A stretch of 64,000 nucleotides of DNA from NCEH01 sp002257205 (GTDB lineage: Bacteria > Pseudomonadota > Alphaproteobacteria > Rhizobiales > Xanthobacteraceae). The number at the start of each line of letters is the position of its first letter. Positions within the stretch are counted from its first letter, which is position 1. Made by a program: the position numbers and the translations under genes. Under the pieces are notes generated by a model. That model searched no databases. It was not told the origin of the DNA and saw only the letters and a list, made by a program, of their open reading frames with translations. Location: assembly GCF_043195105.1 (NCBI RefSeq), contig NZ_JBAFWO010000002.1; one strand, given 5' to 3'. Shown here in pieces: positions 1 to 7,639 of this stretch.

Positions 1-305
1 AGCATCCAGGCGCCGCGCACCAGCGGCCAATTGTCGATGCGGTCCTGGAAGGCGGAAAGGTCGACCTCCGCCTGGCTGATCAGATGCACCATGGCAAAGC
101 CCATGAGATCATAGCCCAGGCGCTTCTCGTCCAGCAGAGCGCGATAACCCTGGATGATGCCCTCTTCCTCCAGCCCGCGCACGCGGCGCAGGCACGGCGG
201 AGCGGAAATCCCCACGCGGCGGGACAGCTCCACATTGGTCATGCGCCCGTCTCGTTGCAGCTCGGCCAGGATTTTCCAGTCCACGGCGTCGAGATGAGAG
301 GTCAA
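1..305 (-). CDS. Lrp/AsnC family transcriptional regulator (3' end cut by window edge)
   Basis: A DNA-binding regulator of the leucine-responsive (feast/famine) family. Only about the first 101 residues are in the window. They contain the N-terminal winged helix-turn-helix (begins LDAVDWKILAELQRDG, then MTNVELSRRVGISAPPCLRR) and the start of the ligand-binding RAM domain. The start is a TTG at 303-305 with a GGAG ribosome binding site about 7 bases before it. No ATG fits the family's N-terminus. It is divergent from trxB across 248 bases, so it may regulate itself, trxB or a gene outside the window. The effector cannot be read from this fragment. Confidence 0.85.
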   Translation of the reverse strand, partial: MTSHLDAVDWKILAELQRDGRMTNVELSRRVGISAPPCLRRVRGLEEEGIIQGYRALLDEKRLGYDLMGFAMVHLISQAEVDLSAFQDRIDNWPLVRGAWM

Positions 306-433
306 GGGGTCACTCCTTCGGGCGTTTGCGCCGCACCTTAGTGTAGCCGCGTCGGCACGCAACGAAATTATATTTCGTCAGTGGGCTGGGGACATCCGTC
401 CTGAACCCTATTCGGGTGCAGGCAGTGCCTTGT

Positions 434-452
434 GGGACAGCGCGGCTGTCCC
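434..452. repeat. perfect inverted repeat in the trxB upstream region
   Basis: GGGACAGC and GCTGTCCC (8 bp arms, loop GCG) lie about 100 bases before the trxB start, between the divergent lrp and trxB genes. It could be a regulator binding site or a hairpin in the trxB leader. No T-tract follows, so it is not a standard terminator. Confidence 0.5.
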
Positions 453-553
453 TACATTCACGCATAGCTCGCGCCAGGGAAGGCGCGGAGAGAGGCGGTC
501 TCGGCCCTTGCAGCCCTCGCAAGCGGGGAGACTGCTCGCCGTTCGAGGTTGCC

Positions 554-1528
554 ATGCCTGCTCACCACGCATCCGCCCAGCATGTGAAGGTCGTGATCAT
601 CGGATCCGGCCCCGCTGGATATACCGCCGCCATCTATGCCGCCCGCGCCATGCTGGAACCCGTTCTCATCGAGGGCATCCAGCCCGGCGGCCAGCTCACC
701 ATCACCACCGACGTGGAAAATTACCCGGGCTTCGCCGACGTCATCCAGGGTCCCTGGCTGATGGAGCAGATGCGCGCCCAAGCCGAGCACGTCGGTACGC
801 GAATCGTCTCCGACCACGTCTCCAGCCTCGATCTGTCGCACCGCCCGTTCCGCCTCGTGACCGAGTCGGGCGCAGTCTATGTGGCCGAGACGGTGATCCT
901 CGCCACCGGCGCGCAGGCGCGCTGGCTCGGCCTCGCCTCGGAGGAGACCTATCGCGGCCTCGGCGTGTCGGCCTGCGCCACCTGCGACGGCTTCTTCTAT
1001 CGCGGCAAGGAAGTGGTGGTGGTCGGCGGCGGCAATACGGCCGTGGAAGAAGCGCTCTTCCTCACCAATTTCGCCTCCAAGGTGACCCTCGTGCATCGCC
1101 GGGACCGGTTGCGGGCGGAGCGCATCCTCCAGGATCGCTTGTTCGCTCATCCCAAGGTCAACGTGGTGTGGAATGCCGCCCTCGAAGAGATCGTGGGGCA
1201 GGAGGATCCCTCCCGCGTCACGGCGGTGAAGCTGCGCGACGTGCAGACCGGCAAGGTCGCCGAACTGCGCACCGACGGCGTGTTTATCGCCATCGGCCAT
1301 GCGCCCGCGACTGGCCTCGTGGAGGGGCAGGTGAAGCTGAAGGAGAGCGGCTATGTGTGGACCGCTTCCGATTCTACCGCCACTTCCGTGCCCGGCCTCT
1401 ATGCCGCGGGCGATGTGGCGGACGACATTTATCGCCAGGCGGTGACGGCCGCCGGGCGCGGCTGCATGGCGGCCCTGGAAGCGGAGCGCTTCCTTGCGCT
1501 CAACGAGGTCTCGGCGGCGGCAGAGTAG
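554..1528 (+). CDS. trxB: thioredoxin-disulfide reductase
   Basis: Cytoplasmic flavoprotein that uses NADPH to reduce thioredoxin. The 324-residue product has an N-terminal FAD dinucleotide-binding motif (GSGPAGYTAAIYAAR, near residue 17), the redox-active pair C141-A-T-C144 followed by D, an NADPH-binding GGGNTAVEEA near residue 158, and the C-terminal FAD motif GLYAAGDV. Length is normal for the low-molecular-weight class. The ATG at 554 was chosen over an upstream in-frame start because the protein then begins just before the FAD motif and GAGG precedes it. A LysR gene follows 18 bases downstream and is probably co-transcribed. Confidence 0.95.
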   Translation: MPAHHASAQHVKVVIIGSGPAGYTAAIYAARAMLEPVLIEGIQPGGQLTITTDVENYPGFADVIQGPWLMEQMRAQAEHVGTRIVSDHVSSLDLSHRPFRLVTESGAVYVAETVILATGAQARWLGLASEETYRGLGVSACATCDGFFYRGKEVVVVGGGNTAVEEALFLTNFASKVTLVHRRDRLRAERILQDRLFAHPKVNVVWNAALEEIVGQEDPSRVTAVKLRDVQTGKVAELRTDGVFIAIGHAPATGLVEGQVKLKESGYVWTASDSTATSVPGLYAAGDVADDIYRQAVTAAGRGCMAALEAERFLALNEVSAAAE

Positions 1529-1546
1529 CAGCGTAAGGGCGCAAGC

Positions 1547-2437
1547 ATGGACTGGGACAAGCTTAAGGTTTTCCACGTCGCTGCCGAAGCGGGCTCCTTC
1601 ACCCATGCGGGTGAGACCCTCGGTTTGTCCCAATCCGCCGTGAGCCGGCAGGTCTCGGCTCTGGAGCAGGAGCTGAAAGTGCCCCTGTTCCACCGCCATG
1701 CGCGCGGCCTCATTCTCACCGAGCAGGGCGAGCTGCTCTATCGCACCGCGCATGAGGTGTTCCTCAAGCTGGAATCGGCGCGCGCGCAGCTCACCGACAG
1801 CCGGGAAAAGCCCAATGGCGACCTTCGGGTGACCACCACGGTCGGCCTCGGCACCCATTGGCTGACCGCGCGGGTGGGCGAATTCGTCGATCTCTATCCC
1901 GATATCCGGATCCAGCTCATCCTTACCGACGAGGAGCTGGACCTTGCCATGCGCGAGGCCGATGTCGCGATCCGCATGCGCCAGCCGGTGCAGCCGGATC
2001 TGGTGCAGCGCAAACTGTTCACCGTGCATTTTCATGCCTATGCCTCGGCGGATTATCTCAAGCGCCACGGCCACCCGCGCACGCTGGACGAGCTGGACAA
2101 GCATCGCATCCTGCTGCTGGGCGGGCCGATCCCGAGCTATTTCCAGGGCTTGAACTGGCTGGAACATGCCGGGCGCGAGGGCGGGGCGCCGCGCGTGCCG
2201 GCGTTCGAGGTGAACAGCGTCCTGGGCTTGAAGCGGGCGGTGGAGCGCGGTGTGGGCATCGGCACCTTGCCGGATTATCTCTCCGACGATTCCACCTCGC
2301 TGGTGCAATTGTTCACCGACCGCGAAACGCCTCAACTTGAGGCTTATTTCACCTATGCCCAGGAAATGCGCTCGGTGGCCCGCATCCAGGTGTTCCGGGA
2401 CTTTTTGATCTCCAAGGCGCAGCGCTGGAATTACTGA
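1547..2437 (+). CDS. lsrB: LysR family regulator, LsrB/VtlR type
   Basis: LysR-type regulator of 296 residues. The N-terminal winged HTH (MDWDKLKVFHVAAEAGSFT, LGLSQSAVSRQVSALEQEL) and the effector domain closely follow, as I recall them, LsrB of Sinorhizobium and VtlR of Brucella, including the C-terminal FRDFLISKAQRWNY. Those homologues act in oxidative-stress, envelope or sRNA control and are also found next to trxB. It begins 18 bases after trxB, so they are likely one transcript. Oddity: the deduced protein contains no cysteine at all, although redox sensing through cysteines has been reported for the Sinorhizobium protein. The symbol is by family resemblance. Confidence 0.85.
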   Translation: MDWDKLKVFHVAAEAGSFTHAGETLGLSQSAVSRQVSALEQELKVPLFHRHARGLILTEQGELLYRTAHEVFLKLESARAQLTDSREKPNGDLRVTTTVGLGTHWLTARVGEFVDLYPDIRIQLILTDEELDLAMREADVAIRMRQPVQPDLVQRKLFTVHFHAYASADYLKRHGHPRTLDELDKHRILLLGGPIPSYFQGLNWLEHAGREGGAPRVPAFEVNSVLGLKRAVERGVGIGTLPDYLSDDSTSLVQLFTDRETPQLEAYFTYAQEMRSVARIQVFRDFLISKAQRWNY

Positions 2438-2749
2438 TTTGTGACGCTTTCGGCCTGTGCACGCGGTGTGGGCGCGCATTAGCCAAGCGTCAGGCACATG
2501 CCTGACATGCGATCATTTTGCATTGCAATCTGCCCAAGGAAGGGGCAATTTGTCCTTGCACTGCTTGCATCCTGTGCGGTGCAGCAGCTGTTCCCCTCTG
2601 GAAGGTTCGCCGCACTGCGGCGATACTTGCCGGGCCTCTCACGAGGTCCGGCACTTTTCTTTTCGGCGCCCCTTGCACGCATATGGTGACGCGGGAACCG
2701 CGGGCACGCCGCGTGGGTTTCTTCCGGTGAAGACGCGGAAGGACATTCC
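2438..2749 (+). other. non-coding stretch with tandem hairpins; possible small RNA
   Basis: No convincing gene lies between lsrB and the next ORF. The sequence can fold into several hairpins in a row, including CGCCGC-act-GCGGCG at about 2610-2624, and ends at an intrinsic terminator (2630-2663). The terminator is nearly 200 bases past the lsrB stop, so either lsrB has a long structured 3' UTR or a separate small RNA is made here. No promoter was identified with confidence. Confidence 0.35.
2630..2663 (+). terminator. Rho-independent terminator
   Basis: Stem CCGGGCCTC / GAGGTCCGG (9 pairs, one G-U) with loop TCAC, followed by cacTTTTcTTTT. Ends lsrB transcription or a small RNA just upstream. 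Confidence 0.75.
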
Positions 2750-3022
2750 ATGCATCCCCTGGAGCACGCCCCGGCACCGCTGCGCGGCTCCGGCCCTCAC
2801 GCAGGGCCGTTCCCCGGCACTCCAGAGCCGACCCGGCCGCCACGGCCCCCTGGTCCGCCCATCGATCCCATCGGCGATCCCGAGGATGTGCCCGATCCGG
2901 GCCCGGATCTGCCGCCCTTGCCGGACGATGATCCGCGCCGCGAGCCACGGCGCGATCCTTTCCCCGATCCTGAGCCGGTGGATGATCCCGCGCCGCTGCG
3001 CGACGATCCGGTGCAGACGTGA
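2750..3022 (+). CDS. proline- and aspartate-rich small hypothetical protein
   Basis: An ORF of 90 residues with a good ribosome binding site (GGAAGGA, 6 bases before the ATG). About a third of the residues are proline and most of the rest are Asp, Arg and Gly (for example PRPPGPPIDPIGDPEDVPDPG), so it is almost certainly disordered. No signal peptide, transmembrane segment or cysteine is seen. It has its own position between the upstream terminator and mucR. I do not recognise a family. It could be a chance ORF in GC-rich DNA, but the ribosome binding site argues for translation. Confidence 0.5.
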   Translation: MHPLEHAPAPLRGSGPHAGPFPGTPEPTRPPRPPGPPIDPIGDPEDVPDPGPDLPPLPDDDPRREPRRDPFPDPEPVDDPAPLRDDPVQT

Positions 3023-3181
3023 AGAGATCGATGATGCGGATGGGGAAAAACGGCGCGGACCGGCGTGTGGAAGCAGCTGATTCCTGCCGGAGAATTTCGC
3101 GGCTTTATTTGGAGTCAATATAAACAGAGCGGCGGTTCAAAAATGCGGGCCTGGATTGCGCAATGCGCGTGGGGCAAATAA

Positions 3182-3219
3182 AAAAGACGGCGCGGGCTGT
3201 GACGCCCGCGCCGTCTTTT
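3182..3219. terminator. bidirectional intrinsic terminator
   Basis: A perfect 16-bp stem (AAAAGACGGCGCGGGC with its complement, loop TGTGAC) with A- and T-tracts at the ends. It lies 14 bases beyond the mucR stop and would terminate mucR on the minus strand and the small ORF transcript on the plus strand. Confidence 0.9.
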
Positions 3220-3232
3220 CAGGGATACGACT

Positions 3233-3715
3233 TCAGCTCTTCTTGGCCGGCGCGCGGCGCTTGGCGGCCGGCTTGGCGGCCACGGGGGCGGCGGCGGCGG
3301 TCTTGCGCAGCTGGCCGAGGCCGGAGGCCTTCGCCAATTCCGAGCGGGCGGCAGCATAGTTCGGAGCAACCATGGGATAGTCGCTCGGCAGGCCCCACTT
3401 CGCGCGGTACTCTTCGGGGGTCAGGTCGTAACGCGTGCGCAGATGGCGCTTCAGCGACTTGAACTGCTTTCCGTCTTCCAGGCAGATGATGTAATCGGGA
3501 GTCACCGATTTACGGACGCTGACGGCGGGAGTCAGCGGCACCACTTCCGGTTCCTTGGCGGTCTGCGTGAGGTTGGCGATGGAGGTGTGGACGGTTTCGA
3601 TCAGGCTCGCGATCTCGCTTGCCGCCACCGAATTATTGCTGACGTAGGCCGCCACGATCTCTGCTGCGAGCTCCACATATATTGCATTCAAGGCGGGATT
3701 GGATTCGTCGGTCAA
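3233..3715 (-). CDS. mucR: MucR/Ros family zinc-finger transcriptional regulator
   Basis: Global regulator of exopolysaccharide, motility and cell-cycle genes in Hyphomicrobiales. The 160-residue protein has an N-terminal helical segment and the Ros/MucR zinc finger (ICLEDGKQFKSLKRHLRT, YDLTPEEYRAKWGLPSDYPMVAP). The second zinc ligand is Asp (C-L-E-D) rather than Cys, as in MucR and Ml proteins, followed by two His-spaced positions. An Ala/Lys-rich basic tail (KPAAKRRAPAKKS) may add non-specific DNA affinity. The start is TTG at 3713-3715 with AAGGA 8 bases upstream; no closer ATG exists. It is monocistronic with its own terminator. MucR genes are commonly autoregulated. Confidence 0.92.
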   Translation of the reverse strand: MTDESNPALNAIYVELAAEIVAAYVSNNSVAASEIASLIETVHTSIANLTQTAKEPEVVPLTPAVSVRKSVTPDYIICLEDGKQFKSLKRHLRTRYDLTPEEYRAKWGLPSDYPMVAPNYAAARSELAKASGLGQLRKTAAAAPVAAKPAAKRRAPAKKS

Positions 3716-4289
3716 TGAAGTCGTCCTTATTCTTGAGTGATGCTTTATTGCCTCATCTCATTGACAACCGCAAGTCTTCGTCGTTTTTCGCGCTAAAATG
3801 GCAACGCGGGGTTTTTGCGTGCATCCTTGAAGAGAAGCGGCCTTGGCGGTGCCGCGAAGACGCAGGCGGAAGGCCCGTTCCCAGGGACTTGGCGTGAGGT
3901 AATCTTCGTGTTCCCGCTCCCGGCGGTCTAGCCGCAACCCTTTATCCCATCGATATTTCCCTGTCCCGAGCGGGACCGGCGGAGCGTGGGCGGAGGTGAA
4001 TTGCGCGACGATATTCGCATCGCGGAAGCGGGTGTCACCCTACCATTTAACGTTGATCTTCCCGCGTTCCGATCTTCGAATTCTGCCGCATCTGTGTATC
4101 AATACGATTGACCAAACGTAAATGTGAAGCCGGCGCGAGGCCGAAAAGAGAATCACTCAGGCGCCTGTTGCTGAACATTTCCAAGCTTGCGGATTCTGGA
4201 AGAAATGGCGTGCCTTGTCCCCTGGGCAGCAGCAATGGCGAAGCTTATGCTCCTGTGGCGGCCACCAGGCCGCGCCAAGGAGGCTCCAC
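3716..4289. other. long intergenic region between mucR and the Ntn hydrolase gene
   Basis: 574 bases containing the divergent promoters of mucR and the downstream gene. I see AT-richer segments near 3720-3800 and 4040-4130 compared with the flanks, which would suit MucR or promoter binding, and a short inverted repeat GTCCCG-ag-CGGGAC at 3963-3976. No ORF here has a family signature or good ribosome binding site. Confidence 0.5.
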
Positions 4290-5402
4290 ATGCTTTCACG
4301 CCTCACGCGGTCGACGGCCGCCGCATTTGCCCTTATGGCAGCGGTGGTGTTGCCGATACAGCAGGCGAATGCCTGCACATCCTTCCTGCTGCATTCCAAT
4401 GACGGTGGTTTCGTCTATGGGCGCACCATGGAATTCGGCCTGCCCATGCAATCGCAATTCATGGTGGTGCCGCGCAAGCTCGCCCTCGCGGGCACCGCGC
4501 CGGACGGCACCGCCAATGGGGGCCTGCCGTGGACAACGAAATATGGCGCCGTCGGCCTCAATGGGCTCGGCCTGCCGGTCCTGGTGGACGGCCTCAACGA
4601 GGCGGGCCTTGCCGGCGGCATGCTCTATCTGCCGGGCCTTGCCGATTATCAGGAGGTTGCGCCAGCCGAGGCCAAGACGTCGATCGCATCCTACGAACTT
4701 CTGCTCTATCTGTTGACGAATTTCGCCACAGTGGAGGAAGTCAAGGTCGCGCTGCCCAAGATCAAGGTCAACAAGGCGCTGCAATCGGTGCTGAAAATGC
4801 CGGCGCCGCTGCATGTGACGTTGCATGATGCCGGCGGAAAGAGCCTTGTGATCGAATATATCGGCGGCGTGCTTCACATGCACGACAACCCGACCGGCGT
4901 GCTCACCAATGCGCCGCGCTTCGAATGGCACATCGCCAATCTCGGCAATTATCTGAACCTCTCGGCTTATGATCCTAAGCCGATCACCATCGGCGGCCTG
5001 ACGATCGCACCGCCGAGCACCGGGTCGGGCGCGGTGGGCCTGCCGGGTGATGTGTCTTCGCCCTCGCGCTTCGTTCGGGCGTTCCAATATACCCGTGCGG
5101 CGCCTCCGCTCGCCAAGAGTTCGGATGCCGTGGATCTTGCGTTCCACCTGTTGAATACGTTCGATATCGCGCCGGGTGTTGTGCGCACGGCCGCGGACAG
5201 CCAGGCCGGCGGCGGTGTCGCCGGGCTCGAAACCACGGAATGGAGCGCCGTGTCCGACCTGAAGACCAAGCGCTTCTATCTGCGCACCTACCAGAACAGC
5301 CAGACGCAGGTGCTCGACCTGACCAAGGCCGATCTCGACGCCAAGGCGATGAAGACTTTCTCCATCGAAACGCCGGCGACCACGCTCGACGTCTTGCGCT
5401 GA
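4290..5402 (+). CDS. exported choloylglycine hydrolase / penicillin acylase family (linear amide C-N hydrolase)
   Basis: Ntn-fold amidase of the family that includes bile salt hydrolases, penicillin V acylase and acyl-homoserine lactone acylases. The ATG at 4290 follows AAGGAGG by 6 bases and gives 370 residues with a clean Sec signal peptide ending QQANA. Cleavage there exposes Cys29 (CTSFLLHSNDGGFVYGRTMEF) as the N-terminal nucleophile, and the R in YGRTMEF matches the conserved catalytic Arg region. Other family features are the EYIGG and LTNAPRF segments. Acts in the periplasm. The substrate is unknown; there are no bile salts to expect in this lineage, so N-acyl amino acids, lactones or beta-lactams are candidates. 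Monocistronic. Confidence 0.85.
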   Translation: MLSRLTRSTAAAFALMAAVVLPIQQANACTSFLLHSNDGGFVYGRTMEFGLPMQSQFMVVPRKLALAGTAPDGTANGGLPWTTKYGAVGLNGLGLPVLVDGLNEAGLAGGMLYLPGLADYQEVAPAEAKTSIASYELLLYLLTNFATVEEVKVALPKIKVNKALQSVLKMPAPLHVTLHDAGGKSLVIEYIGGVLHMHDNPTGVLTNAPRFEWHIANLGNYLNLSAYDPKPITIGGLTIAPPSTGSGAVGLPGDVSSPSRFVRAFQYTRAAPPLAKSSDAVDLAFHLLNTFDIAPGVVRTAADSQAGGGVAGLETTEWSAVSDLKTKRFYLRTYQNSQTQVLDLTKADLDAKAMKTFSIETPATTLDVLR

Positions 5403-5423
5403 GACGCGTCTTTGCGAAAAACG

Positions 5424-5451
5424 CATGCCCGGCGAACCGCCGGGCATGTTT
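5424..5451. terminator. intrinsic terminator-like hairpin between convergent genes
   Basis: 10-bp perfect stem CATGCCCGGC / GCCGGGCATG with loop GAACC and a short T-run, placed between the convergent Ntn hydrolase and enoyl-CoA hydratase genes. Confidence 0.65.
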
Positions 5452-5483
5452 GACTTTCGATTCGAAAACGTGCCCGGCGGTCG

Positions 5484-6293
5484 CTACACGCCGCGCCAGA
5501 CTGGCGGGCGCTTGGAGGTAAAGGCGTCCACGCCCTCCTGGAAATCGGCGCTGCCATAGGCGGCGCGCACAAGGTCGCCGTCCTCCGGATCGAGATCATC
5601 GCCGAGGCGGCGCAGGGCTTCCTTGGTCACGCGCATGGTGACGGGCGCCTGGGAGGCGATGCGCGCGCACATCGCCTCCACATGGGCGTCCAGCGCCTCG
5701 GGTGCGACCACGCTCACATAGCCGGCGGGCAGGCTTTCGGCCGGCATCAGCTCCGCCGTCAGGAGCATGCGCTTTACGATCGGCAGCCCCAGCGTCTGGG
5801 TGAGGCGGCGCAGGTTTGCGGCTGAAAGGCAGTTTCCCAGCGTGCGGGCGATGGGTATGCCGAACCGCGCGCCCGGTGTCGCCACGCGGAAATCGCAGAC
5901 GTTGCAAATCACCATGCCGCCGCCGACCGCAAGGCCTTCAACAACGGCGATGGTGGGCATGGGCAGGCGCTCCAGCGCGCCGATGAAGCCCTCCACCTTC
6001 GCCTCATAGGCCATGCCATCCTCGCCGTCGGCGAAGGGGCGGAATTGATCGATCGACGTGCCGGCGACGAACGCCTTGCCGCCGGCGCCGCGCAGCACCG
6101 CCACGCGTACGGTATCGGCGCTCGTGGCGAGCTGGGCGCAGGCCTGCGCCAATTCCTCATACATGCGCCAGGTCATGGCATTGTGCGCGTGGGGCCGGTC
6201 AATGGTGATACGGGCGATCGGCCCGTCGATCTCCAGCCGCACGGTGCCGGTATCGGCGGCGGACGGGGCCGTGGCGGTCAGGGTATCGTTCAT
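5484..6293 (-). CDS. enoyl-CoA hydratase/isomerase family protein
   Basis: Crotonase-fold enzyme of 269 residues that hydrates or isomerises an acyl-CoA. The N-terminal LEIDGPIARITIDRPHAHNAMT, the oxyanion-hole segment AFVAGTSIDQF near residue 75 and the second one VEGLAVGGGMVICNVCDFRVA near 118 are typical. The usual catalytic Glu positions are not obvious (GIPIARTLGNCLS follows), so the exact reaction is uncertain. It overlaps the upstream CoA-transferase gene by 4 bases (ATGA), so they are translationally coupled and probably act on the same CoA thioester. Confidence 0.85.
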   Translation of the reverse strand: MNDTLTATAPSAADTGTVRLEIDGPIARITIDRPHAHNAMTWRMYEELAQACAQLATSADTVRVAVLRGAGGKAFVAGTSIDQFRPFADGEDGMAYEAKVEGFIGALERLPMPTIAVVEGLAVGGGMVICNVCDFRVATPGARFGIPIARTLGNCLSAANLRRLTQTLGLPIVKRMLLTAELMPAESLPAGYVSVVAPEALDAHVEAMCARIASQAPVTMRVTKEALRRLGDDLDPEDGDLVRAAYGSADFQEGVDAFTSKRPPVWRGV

Positions 6294-7561
6294 GGCGCGA
6301 AGGCTCCTCCCGTACGCAGGGCGTCCACGGCTGCGCCGACCACGCCCAATTCTCCGAGGATAGCCTCGGTGTGCTCGCCAAGCAGCGGGGGATGCAGCCG
6401 CACCTGCTGCGGGGTGCCCTGGAGCTTCACCGCAAAGCCGATGTTGGGCACCGTGCCCTCGATGGGGTGTGGGATTTCCATGCGCATGTTGCGATGCTGC
6501 CCGTGGGCGCTCTCGAAGGCCTGGGGATAGGAATACATGGGGCCGGCGGGAATGCCGACGGCGAGCAGGCTTTCCACCCAGTCTTCGGACGTGCGCGTAA
6601 CGAACACTTTCTCCAATTCCTCGATCAACGCTTCGCGATTGGCGAGGCGGGCGGAAATGTCGTGGAAGCGCGGATCGTCAATCAATTCGGGCCGGCCGAG
6701 ATTTTCGCACAGGGCGCGATAGAGCTTCTGGTTGGTGGCGCCCATGACGAAATAGCCGTCCTTGGAACGCACCGCCTGATAGGGCGCGCTCATGCGGTTG
6801 GCGGTGCCGAGCGGCGTCGGCTCCTTGCCGGTGCCCCAATATTCGCTGGTGTCCCACACCGAGAAGGCGAGCGCCGCTTCGAACAGCGAGGCGTCGATAT
6901 ATTGTCCTTCGCCGGTATGTGTGCGGCCGATATAGGCGCCGAGCACCGCATAGACCGCGAACAGGCCGCAACCGATGTCGGCCACCGGAACGCCCGCCTT
7001 CACCGGCGGGCCACCGGGATGGCCTGTGACGCTCATCACGCCCGACATGGCCTGCGCCATCAGGTCGAAGCCCGGACGCATGGCCCAGGGGCCGGTCTGG
7101 CCGAAGCCGGAGATGGATGCATAGACCAGGCGCGGATTGATCGCCTTCAGGCTTTCATAATCGCACTTGAGCTTCTTCATTACCCCGGGCCGATAATTCT
7201 CGATCAGAATATCGGCGGTCTCGACCAGCTTATAGAAGAGTTCGCGCCCGGCATCGCTCTTCAGGTTCAGTGCGATGGAGCGTTTGTTCCGGTTCATGTT
7301 GAGGAAGCCCATGCTGTCGGGCCCCTTCATCTTGAAACCCATGGCGCTGCGGGTCTGATCGCCCGTTCCCGGGGGTTCCACCTTGATCACGTCGGCGCCG
7401 AGATCGCCCAGCAGCATGCTGGCATAGGGGCCGGCCATGACCTGGCTGACGTCCAGCACGCGCACGCCCTCCAGAGGCAAGGGGCGGCGCGCGGCCTGCC
7501 CCTCCACCGCGGGGCGTTCGGCGGTGTCCCGCGCGGGGGCGGGGCGATGGGGTGCGTTCAT
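6290..7561 (-). CDS. family III CoA transferase (CaiB/BaiF)
   Basis: Transfers CoA between acyl-CoA and a free acid in a catabolic pathway. The 423-residue protein shows family III features: GVRVLDVSQVMAGPYASMLLGDLGADVIKVEPPGTGD at the N-terminus, ENYRPGVMKKL, the region GFDLMAQAMSGVMSVTG containing the catalytic Asp, and YIDASLFEAALAF. The ATG at 7559-7561 is preceded by AGGAGA; a longer frame with MPGDPF lacks a site. Middle gene of gntR-CoA transferase-enoyl-CoA hydratase. The carboxylic acid substrate cannot be inferred. Confidence 0.88.
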   Translation of the reverse strand: MNAPHRPAPARDTAERPAVEGQAARRPLPLEGVRVLDVSQVMAGPYASMLLGDLGADVIKVEPPGTGDQTRSAMGFKMKGPDSMGFLNMNRNKRSIALNLKSDAGRELFYKLVETADILIENYRPGVMKKLKCDYESLKAINPRLVYASISGFGQTGPWAMRPGFDLMAQAMSGVMSVTGHPGGPPVKAGVPVADIGCGLFAVYAVLGAYIGRTHTGEGQYIDASLFEAALAFSVWDTSEYWGTGKEPTPLGTANRMSAPYQAVRSKDGYFVMGATNQKLYRALCENLGRPELIDDPRFHDISARLANREALIEELEKVFVTRTSEDWVESLLAVGIPAGPMYSYPQAFESAHGQHRNMRMEIPHPIEGTVPNIGFAVKLQGTPQQVRLHPPLLGEHTEAILGELGVVGAAVDALRTGGAFAP

Positions 7562-7581
7562 GAAGGGGTCTCCTGGCATCT

Positions 7582-7593
7582 CATCAATAATTA
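7582..7593. promoter_or_regulatory. candidate operator, copy 1 (catcaataatta)
   Basis: The 12-mer catcaataatta occurs here, about 20 bases before the CoA-transferase start, and again at 8480-8491 upstream of gntR. Both sit in short AT-rich patches in otherwise very GC-rich DNA. A GntR autoregulatory operator is the simplest reading. Confidence 0.4.
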
Positions 7594-7639
7594 CGAATTT
7601 TGTGGCGCGTGATGGCGCCGGCGCGCGCGGTGTCTGGTC

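Noticed and set aside
458..2497. A 679-codon minus-strand frame opposite trxB and lsrB
   Set aside because: Antisense to two genes with clear family motifs; composition (His/Arg/Gly rich) is typical of a GC-rich shadow frame and it has no recognisable domain.
2520..2665. Signal recognition particle RNA or 6S RNA
   Set aside because: The short gctctggaaggttcgcc-like string recalls the SRP GGAAGG loop, but the surrounding conserved bases and overall fold do not match, so only a generic structured RNA is proposed.
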